DNA of 64,000 nucleotides, taken from assembly GCA_031976175.1 (NCBI GenBank), contig DALYLR010000005.1, forward strand, positions 56,678 through 120,677. The letters are read 5' to 3'. The position numbers and the translations under genes are program-made. The notes beneath the pieces were generated by a model. That model made no database searches, was not told the DNA's origin, and saw nothing but the letters and a program-made list of their open reading frames with translations. The DNA comes from DMER01 sp003451645 (lineage in GTDB: Bacteria; Pseudomonadota; Alphaproteobacteria; Micropepsales; Micropepsaceae). Below are positions 57,929 through 64,000 of this stretch, in pieces. Each line of letters opens with the position of its first letter. The first letter of the stretch is position 1.

Positions 57929-59890
57929 CTACGCGTTTTGGCGGTCAGCCAGATCCACCAGATCGGCCATGATCGCGTTCAGATCAAAGTCCTTGGGCGT
58001 ATAGACGCGCGCAATGCCCTGGCGCTTGAGCGCCTCGGCGTCCTCAGGCGGCACGATGCCGCCCACCACCACCGGGATGTCTCCCAGGCCCGCCTCGCGC
58101 AATTGGCCGATCAGCGTACCGGTCAGTTCATTGTGGCTGCCCGACAGGATCGACAGCCCAATGATGTGGGGCCGCGTGGCGCGGACTTGGCCCACAATAT
58201 CGTCGGGCGCGAAGCGAATGCCCTCATAGGCCACCTGCATACCCAGGTCGCGGGCACGAACCGCGATCTGCTCCGCACCATTGGAGTGGCCATCGAGCCC
58301 GGGCTTGGCCACCAGGAAGGACAATGGCCGCCCGAGCTTGGCCGAGACGGCCGCCACCCGCTCCCGCAAGGCGACACTGCCCGCGTCATTGCTCAGGCGT
58401 GCCTCGGCAGGGACCCCCGTGGGCGCCCGGAACTCGCCAAAGACTTGGCGCAAGGCATGCGCCCATTCGCCCGTGGTGACGCCAGCCTTCGCGGCCTCGA
58501 TGGAGGGCGGCATGATATTGCGCCCTTCGGCCGCCGCCTCCCGCAGCGCGGTGAGGGCGCGCGTGACGGCAACGCCATTGCGTTGCGCCCGCCAGGCCTC
58601 AAGACGCGCGATCTGCTCACGCTCGGCGCCTTCGTCCACGGTGACGACGGAATCCAGGCCGCCGGACAAGGCCGGGTCGGCGCTCTCGCGATACTGATTG
58701 ACGCCCACGACAATCTGGTCACCCGCCTCGATGGCACGCACGCGGGCGGCATTGGCCGACACCAGCTGTTCCTTCATATAGCCATTTTCGATGCAGGCGA
58801 CAGCCCCGCCCGCGGCCTCAATCCGGGCCATCTCGTCCAAGGCTTCGCGCACTAATTTGGCCACCTGCTCCTGGATGACTGGCGACCCGTCGAAAATGTC
58901 CTCAAACTCCAAAAGGTCGGTCTCCAGCGCCAGGATCTGCTGCGCGCGCAGCGACCATTGCTGGTCCCAGGGCCTGGGCAAGCCAATGGCCTCGTTCCAG
59001 GCGGGCAACTGCACCGAGCGGGCGCGGGCGCGCTTGGACAAGGTCACGGCCAGCATCTCCAGCAGAATGCGATAGACATTGTTCTCAGGCTGCTGCTCGG
59101 TCAGGCCCAGCGAATTGACCTGCACGCCATAGCGGAACAGCAATTGTTTGGGATCGCTGACGCCATAGCGGCTGCGGCCGATCTCCTCCCAAAGCTGCGT
59201 GAAGGCGCGCATTTTGCAAGTCTCGGTGATGAAGCGCACGCCCGCATTCACAAAGAAGGAGATGCGGCCAAAGACCTGCCCCATATCGTCCGGCGGCACT
59301 TGCCCTGCGGCTTTGATCTGGTCGAGGATCGCAACAGCAGCCGCCAAGGCAAAGGCGATTTCCTGCACTGGTGTGGCGCCCGCCTCCTGCAGATGATAGC
59401 TGCAGACATTCATCGGGTTCCATTTGGGCAGTTCGCGGTAGGTGAACGCGATCGTATCCGTCGTCAGCCGCAAGGATGGGCGCGGCGGAAAGATATGAGT
59501 GCCGCGCGACAGGTACTCTTTGATAATGTCATTCTGCGTGGTGCCTTGCAGGAGCGTGCGCGGTGCGCCTTGTTCATCCGCCAGAGCAATATAGAGCGCC
59601 AAAAGCCAGGGCGCGGTGGCGTTAATCGTCATGGAGGTGTTCATCTGCGCCAGCGGAATGTCCGCAAGCAGCGTGCGCATGTCGCCCAAATGGCTCACCG
59701 GCACGCCAACCTTGCCAACCTCGCCCTTGGCCATGGGATCGTCGCTGTCATAGCCCGTTTGGGTGGGCAGATCGAAGGCGATGGACAAGCCCGTCTGCCC
59801 GCGCGCTAGGTTTGACCGGTAGAGCGCGTTGGACTTCTGCGCCGTTGAGTGCCCCGCATAGGTCCGGAAAATCCATGGCTTGTCGCGCAT
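57929..59890 (-). CDS. ecm: Ethylmalonyl-CoA mutase (B12-dependent)
   Basis: 653 residues from ATG 59890 (AGGA upstream). The N-terminus PWIFRTYAGHSTAQKSNALY, then LSIAFDLPTQTGYDSDDPMA, and the middle MNVCSYHLQEAGATPVQE and LGLTEQQPENNVYRIL closely follow the ethylmalonyl-CoA mutases of the ethylmalonyl-CoA pathway rather than methylmalonyl-CoA mutases. The cobalamin domain at the C-terminus has KPGLDGHSNGAEQ (D-x-H-x-x-G base-off motif, near residue 530) and GLSILSGSH. It converts ethylmalonyl-CoA to methylsuccinyl-CoA during acetyl-CoA assimilation. Pathway partners such as crotonyl-CoA carboxylase are not in the window. Confidence 0.95.
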   Translation of the reverse strand: MRDKPWIFRTYAGHSTAQKSNALYRSNLARGQTGLSIAFDLPTQTGYDSDDPMAKGEVGKVGVPVSHLGDMRTLLADIPLAQMNTSMTINATAPWLLALYIALADEQGAPRTLLQGTTQNDIIKEYLSRGTHIFPPRPSLRLTTDTIAFTYRELPKWNPMNVCSYHLQEAGATPVQEIAFALAAAVAILDQIKAAGQVPPDDMGQVFGRISFFVNAGVRFITETCKMRAFTQLWEEIGRSRYGVSDPKQLLFRYGVQVNSLGLTEQQPENNVYRILLEMLAVTLSKRARARSVQLPAWNEAIGLPRPWDQQWSLRAQQILALETDLLEFEDIFDGSPVIQEQVAKLVREALDEMARIEAAGGAVACIENGYMKEQLVSANAARVRAIEAGDQIVVGVNQYRESADPALSGGLDSVVTVDEGAEREQIARLEAWRAQRNGVAVTRALTALREAAAEGRNIMPPSIEAAKAGVTTGEWAHALRQVFGEFRAPTGVPAEARLSNDAGSVALRERVAAVSAKLGRPLSFLVAKPGLDGHSNGAEQIAVRARDLGMQVAYEGIRFAPDDIVGQVRATRPHIIGLSILSGSHNELTGTLIGQLREAGLGDIPVVVGGIVPPEDAEALKRQGIARVYTPKDFDLNAIMADLVDLADRQNA

Positions 59891-60095
59891 TGCGGTCTGT
59901 CCTGCTTGAGAGGTCTTGCGGCAATGCAACATGAATGCCGGTTTGCGTGCAACTATGCCCGCTCACGTTAACGCATTTCCCCACTTGTGCCGATTCCCTG
60001 TGGCTTTTGGACGGGCTGAGAGGTACGAGGAGCGGACACTGCCATTCATTATGCGGTTGTCGCTTGCGTTGGTATCGCGGGAGTTGGGGGCGAAC

Positions 60096-60992
60096 ATGAT
60101 GCTGATCACGGCTGTTTTGTGGACACTGAATGTCGGGTTTACGCTTGGCGCACCGTCCGCTCTTGGTACTGGCGATGCTATGGCGCACTGGAAGGCCGAG
60201 ATCGCGGCGGCCAATGAGGCCTGGGCTGGCCGGCGTCTGGCGATCCTCAAGATTGACGACGCGGTGTACCTCAAAGAGGGCGAGACCGCCTATTTGATTT
60301 TCAAGGACGGCAGCTATCGCTGGTCTCTGACTAAGCCGGCTGGCCTGCGGCCGCAATTGCGCTTTGCCAATGGCAAAGCCTTGCTCCAGATGTTGGGCGA
60401 GGAAGGCGACCTTGATGTCCTGGCCCGGCCAGGCGGCTTGTTCACTTTGAGCGACACAGCTGACATCAAAGCCCAGATCGCGCAAATCGCGCCCGATCAA
60501 GAGGGCTTGCGCGTGATGCTCTATAATCAGGCCAATCCATCGCCCAAAGAATTCAAGGGCGTTGACTACTATCCGTACGACAAGGCGTTCGCCGTCACGG
60601 CCAAGTTTGAGCCCGCAGCCTCGATCCAGGGCGAAGACTTCCAGACCTCGCGCGGCTGGTGGAAGCGCTTTTACAACATGGGCACTGCGGTGTTCGCCCT
60701 TGAGGGCAAAGAACACCGGTTGCCGATGTATTCCGAGACATCCGACCCGTCGAAAATCGCCACTTTGACCGCGTTCTTCATGGATCAGTTGACCGGCAAA
60801 GAGACCTACGGTGTCGGCCGGTATATCGACATTGCCGTGCCGGCCTACCCGCCTTCAGAAATCAAGATCGATTTCAATTTCGCCTATAATCCCAATTGCG
60901 CCCGCTCCCCTCACTATAACTGCCCGCAAGCCAAAGTCACACTGGCGGTCGATCTGCGGGCGGGTGAGAAGAAGCCTGCGAAAAGTCCCTGA
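60096..60992 (+). CDS. DUF1684-family protein, exported
   Basis: 298 residues from ATG 60096 (GGGGGCGAAC upstream, then a signal-like LITAVLWTLNVGFTLG); earlier in-frame starts at 60051 and upstream are possible. The DUF1684 layout is visible: a first domain of about 100 residues, then GKETYGVGRYIDIAVP and the closing AYNPNCARSPHYNCP with conserved Cys/Asn residues, then LAVDLRAGEK. The family is widespread and its function is unknown. It is divergent from the mutase gene. Confidence 0.82.
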   Translation: MMLITAVLWTLNVGFTLGAPSALGTGDAMAHWKAEIAAANEAWAGRRLAILKIDDAVYLKEGETAYLIFKDGSYRWSLTKPAGLRPQLRFANGKALLQMLGEEGDLDVLARPGGLFTLSDTADIKAQIAQIAPDQEGLRVMLYNQANPSPKEFKGVDYYPYDKAFAVTAKFEPAASIQGEDFQTSRGWWKRFYNMGTAVFALEGKEHRLPMYSETSDPSKIATLTAFFMDQLTGKETYGVGRYIDIAVPAYPPSEIKIDFNFAYNPNCARSPHYNCPQAKVTLAVDLRAGEKKPAKSP

Positions 60993-61063
60993 TAAGGGGG
61001 CATAATACTCAAATCTTGAATAATTTCTGCCCAAAGGATAGATGGGACATGAATTAAATATTT

Positions 61064-61094
61064 TCTCCCCTTAATTTAGTTTGTCCCCTTAATT
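61064..61094 (-). repeat. Paired AATTAAGGGGA motifs (possible relic of a transposon end)
   Basis: On the minus strand AATTAAGGGGACA (61082-61094) is repeated as AATTAAGGGGAGA (61064-61076) with an 18-nt period. A partial inverted copy, GGGACATGAATTAAAT, lies at 61044-61059. The A/T-rich setting and motif resemble sequences seen at the edges of REP-type transposase genes, but no transposase is present. Confidence 0.45.
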
Positions 61095-61145
61095 CCGGCC
61101 TTTATCATATACAGGCGCGATGCAGACGCGGTCGCCGCTTGAATT

Positions 61146-61162
61146 AGCAGCTGATCGCTGCT
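61146..61162 (-). terminator. Small hairpin after the autotransporter gene
   Basis: AGCAGC (61146-61151) and GCTGCT (61157-61162) form a 6-bp stem with a 5-nt loop, 3 nt beyond the minus-strand stop codon. No T-run follows, so support is weak. Confidence 0.3.
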
Positions 61163-61165
61163 GAA

Positions 61166-63934
61166 TCACCAGCTCACTTTTGAGCCAGCGGTTGCTTGGT
61201 AGCCTTCGGCCTGCGTATCGAAGCCCCGCGTGTAGCCGCCTTTGGCGAAGATCGAGACGTTCGACGCCACTTGAGCATCCAAGCCAGCGCCAACGTCGAA
61301 GAGCATCGAGGCGGTGTCGCTGACGGACACGGCATTGCCCAATGTCACGGATTGGCCATGATCGAGATCGTCGGAGAGTCCGATTGCGAGGAACGGCTTG
61401 ATCTTACCGTCATTCAAGCTGGTGTCGAAGCGTGCTCCGACCTTTGCCGTCCAGTTGGACGGGTCTTCGGACACACCGGCGAGCAAGCAGCTATCGCCGC
61501 AAGTGGAGCCGTCATAGTTCAGTCCTGCGCTCAGCGACAGCGTGGAGGGTTCGTCGAAGGCGATGCGGTAGCCGGTTTCCAAGCTCCCCACCATGCCGTC
61601 CACCGTTGCCTGCAAGCGCCCGCCACCCGCATTGACGATGTCCCAATCGGTCGAGGCGTAGCCCGCCGATGCCGAGGCATAGAAGCCGCCCGCGACATAG
61701 GCCGCACGGGCCTCAATCACAGAGCCGTCGCCGTCCAGCGTGGCGCGGCCTTGGCTGATCGTCACATCGGCTTGCGTACTGCCATACCCGCCCGAAAGGC
61801 CCAGTTGGAGCGCAGGCGTGAGGGCAAAGTCGGCCCCGCCGCCATGGCAATCGTGATCGGCGTCGATCTCCAAGGCGTTCGAGCCTTTGGCATCCAAATT
61901 GCCAACCTGACCGGCGGCCCAGGCGCGGCCCTTCGCGCCGTCGAGGCCAGGATGGCCGGACGAGGACCGTGCGCAAGCCCGCAGCGTATCGCGTCCAGCG
62001 GACAGCATCGCCGCATTCAGCGCGAGTTCTTGGCGCGCCGCCGATTGCAGGAAGAACCCGTCCGTCGTCGCGGCATAGTCGGGCAGGTATTTGAGCAGAT
62101 ATTCGAATCCGCCTTGAATGACCGGACCAGCGAGTGTGAAGGCGTTCGCCGCAACAGTCCCGCCGACGCGGACCAATTCGATGCCGTTGCCGGCCGTGGC
62201 CGTCGGCGCAGTCGAAGGCGCGAATGGGATGATGGAAAGCTGCGTCGTTCCAGTGACATTGCCGCCGACCTGGAGATAGTCGTGCGTCGTGCCGTTGACC
62301 GGCGCGCCTGCGCTGTTGAAGACTACTTCGACGGCCATCAGACCGCCACCAACATAATTGCCGCCGACAATGGTTGATCCCGGCGAATTGCCCGATTTCA
62401 GCGTGCCCAGATTGGTCAGATTGCCCGCAATGGTGTTCGCGCCCGACAACGTCGCGCCCGCGTTGATCTGCACCGATCCGGCGATAGTTCCATTGGCGTT
62501 GAGTTCGCCGCCTGCAACCGTGGTCAAGCCCGTATGGCCGAGGCTGAGCGTCGAAAACTTGCCCGCGCCAGCCTTGGGCAATCCGCCCGCGCCGCTGGTC
62601 GTGCCGGTGAAGCTGGTGTCGGCCCCGTCGCCCGTTGTGAGCGTTTGACCCGCAGCGAGCGTTAGCGCACCCGCGCCAGACAGGCGGCCAATTGTTTCCG
62701 AAGCGGCGACTGCGAACGTCGCGCCGGATCGGACGTTGACGCCCGACGCGTTGAAAATGGCGTTGCCGCCAGAGGCCGTCAACGTGCCCGCGAAAACATC
62801 CCAATTCGCAGCGACTGTTGCAGTTCCGGTCAGGGTAACGTTTGCGCCGTCAATCTTCTCGAACACCTCAAAGTTCCTATAGATCGAGCCGATCTTGGCC
62901 ACGTCGAAGCTGAACGGATTGGCACCGCCCAATTGCAGCGTGTCGGTCCCGTCCAACGCGTCGACTCCGAGATTTTGGTTGGCTATCGAGTCGATGAGGC
63001 AAGTGTCTGCCCCCGTCGATACCGGGCATCCGGCCAGAATCGGATACATGTCGAAAAAAAAGTCCGAGAGAAGTTCGCCGCCAAAGGTCAAGCCGGTAAC
63101 GAACCCCAATGGATTGTCGGCTTCAACCTGCTCAGCCAGATCGATTCCGAAAATTTCAAACCGCTTTACTCCGCCTGAGACCACTGCCGAGATGTCGAAT
63201 TCCTGCCCAGCATTAAGGTCAAATACTTGCCCGCTGAACGATATTCTGAAACTGCTATCCCCGTTCGGCAGAGGCCCGGGTATCAGAACCGTTTTGAACG
63301 ACTGACTAGAGCTGCTGACGATGTCATAAACATATCCCACAGAATAGACGGGATCAAAAAAGCACATAATCACCCCACAGAGGGGCATATCGACCGGCAA
63401 TCTGAATCCCTGACCTACTGGCCCAACCGGAGACACAATTGGTCCAATTGGAGTTGAAGGGCCAACCGGCAAAACTGGATTTTCTACAGTAAGGCCAGGT
63501 TTAGGAGACGCCTTTATCAACGCACCATTTACAGAGAAGACAAATTCGCCTTGATCATTCAAGGCATAATCCACAGTCTTGTCAAGTATTCGACCTCCAA
63601 CCATCGGAATGTACCCATATGAAAGCGGATACCCAAACTCAAGCTCGATATAAGAACCTTGATACTTTAGCTTGATCAAGTCCTCTTCGACTGAGTCCGT
63701 TGGAGCAAAAACAGGAACTATGGACTTGCTTGCGCGCCCGGTCTCTAATGCCGCATAAAATCCTGCCGATGACCCAAGCCGATCAGATGCATTCTCAAAC
63801 TCAGCGCCAAACACAAGCGTCCCATTGTTATTGAGCGCAACGCCGCCGAGCGTCGATACGATTCTGTTTCCATGAACGTCCTGGGATCCGTCGCCGACTA
63901 TTGGCGTCAATACCGAACTACTCGTGTCAAGCAC
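61166..63934 (-). CDS. Autotransporter with PATR-like repeats and beta-barrel; N-terminus missing in this frame
   Basis: 922 residues from the first GTG, without a signal peptide; the frame is open to 63988, where a stop lies upstream. Residues about 1-130 resemble a beta-propeller-like repeat of choice-of-anchor proteins. The middle (about 390-560) shows autotransporter-type repeats (NAGATLSGANTIAGNLTNLG, GTLKSGNSPGSTIVGG). The last 270 residues form the translocator barrel (SGGYGSTQADVTISQGRATL, AGGFYASASAGYASTDWDIV), ending in Trp (SKVSW) as BAM substrates do. A functional protein would need an upstream signal peptide, so a frameshift near 63948 or a split gene is suspected. Confidence 0.72.
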   Translation of the reverse strand: MLDTSSSVLTPIVGDGSQDVHGNRIVSTLGGVALNNNGTLVFGAEFENASDRLGSSAGFYAALETGRASKSIVPVFAPTDSVEEDLIKLKYQGSYIELEFGYPLSYGYIPMVGGRILDKTVDYALNDQGEFVFSVNGALIKASPKPGLTVENPVLPVGPSTPIGPIVSPVGPVGQGFRLPVDMPLCGVIMCFFDPVYSVGYVYDIVSSSSQSFKTVLIPGPLPNGDSSFRISFSGQVFDLNAGQEFDISAVVSGGVKRFEIFGIDLAEQVEADNPLGFVTGLTFGGELLSDFFFDMYPILAGCPVSTGADTCLIDSIANQNLGVDALDGTDTLQLGGANPFSFDVAKIGSIYRNFEVFEKIDGANVTLTGTATVAANWDVFAGTLTASGGNAIFNASGVNVRSGATFAVAASETIGRLSGAGALTLAAGQTLTTGDGADTSFTGTTSGAGGLPKAGAGKFSTLSLGHTGLTTVAGGELNANGTIAGSVQINAGATLSGANTIAGNLTNLGTLKSGNSPGSTIVGGNYVGGGLMAVEVVFNSAGAPVNGTTHDYLQVGGNVTGTTQLSIIPFAPSTAPTATAGNGIELVRVGGTVAANAFTLAGPVIQGGFEYLLKYLPDYAATTDGFFLQSAARQELALNAAMLSAGRDTLRACARSSSGHPGLDGAKGRAWAAGQVGNLDAKGSNALEIDADHDCHGGGADFALTPALQLGLSGGYGSTQADVTISQGRATLDGDGSVIEARAAYVAGGFYASASAGYASTDWDIVNAGGGRLQATVDGMVGSLETGYRIAFDEPSTLSLSAGLNYDGSTCGDSCLLAGVSEDPSNWTAKVGARFDTSLNDGKIKPFLAIGLSDDLDHGQSVTLGNAVSVSDTASMLFDVGAGLDAQVASNVSIFAKGGYTRGFDTQAEGYQATAGSKVSW

Positions 63935-64000
63935 ATAGATACCATTTGGACACCTCCAAAAACCTCCTCTTTGAGCGCGGAATTTGATTCAATCGGGGAC

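Noticed and set aside
61196..62377. 393-codon plus-strand frame opposite the autotransporter barrel
   Set aside because: The barrel and its terminal Trp are convincing on the minus strand, and the opposite frame has no features.
1..64000. tRNA, rRNA or complete insertion sequences
   Set aside because: No cloverleaf, rRNA core sequence or transposase was recognised on either strand by reading; short or divergent ones could be missed.

Overview
The window is a high-GC stretch of a bacterial chromosome, most likely from an alphaproteobacterium. The pointers are a PodJ-like polarity protein with Sel1 repeats, an ethylmalonyl-CoA mutase, an IalB-family protein, TIGR02186 next to TauE/SafE, the helicase/PdeM half of the ligase-associated DNA repair set, and a LiuR-like MerR regulator with its palindrome. 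Caulobacterales or a related aerobic heterotroph would fit, but the genus cannot be set from this sequence. No rRNA, tRNA, CRISPR array, prophage or complete insertion sequence was seen. One run of ten N (20249-20258) shows that this is a draft assembly.

Layout. 0-5 kb: DUF444 (YeaH-like, cut by the left edge) and PrkA kinase on the minus strand, then a divergent von Willebrand A protein with a peptidoglycan-binding tail. 5-9.6 kb: a small secreted protein, then GNAT, sulfatase and PhoD phosphatase. 9.6-17.7 kb: an accessory catabolic or detoxification cluster. It has a GST-like protein, a TetR regulator, two haloalkane-dehalogenase-like hydrolases, DUF2855, an MDR reductase, two small membrane proteins and a PhlG-like C-C hydrolase. 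17.7-19.3 kb: copper delivery (SCO, PCuAC and a small Cys/His membrane protein). 19.5-26 kb: a MgtC/DUF4010 protein interrupted by the assembly gap, FolE, three exported proteins of unknown function (two are tandem paralogues) and a glycosyltransferase.

26-34.5 kb is a co-directional fatty-acid or branched-acyl beta-oxidation operon: MerR, acyl-CoA dehydrogenase, DUF559, acyl-CoA dehydrogenase, secreted protein, PaaI, FadA, FadB. A TTGACGT-AA-ACGTCAA palindrome lies just upstream of the MerR gene. 34.7-49 kb: the PodJ-like protein, TauE with TIGR02186, the PdeM/helicase repair pair, a 2OG-Fe(II) oxygenase, a dienoyl-CoA-reductase-like SDR, IalB, and a BON/OmpA protein with a coiled-coil partner. 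49-54 kb: an RND efflux pump, its adaptor and a divergent TetR. 54-64 kb: an Oar-like TonB receptor, ethylmalonyl-CoA mutase, a DUF1684 protein and an autotransporter whose start appears broken.

Two non-coding structures deserve most attention. (1) A DUF559 nuclease gene sits inside the beta-oxidation operon between two inverted copies of a REP-like double-hairpin unit. One copy supplies its ribosome binding site and the other encodes its C-terminal residues, so gene and repeats look like a single mobile module. (2) Two tandem 73-75 bp hairpin units with the same nested architecture but different outer arms lie between the TetR gene and the first dehalogenase gene.
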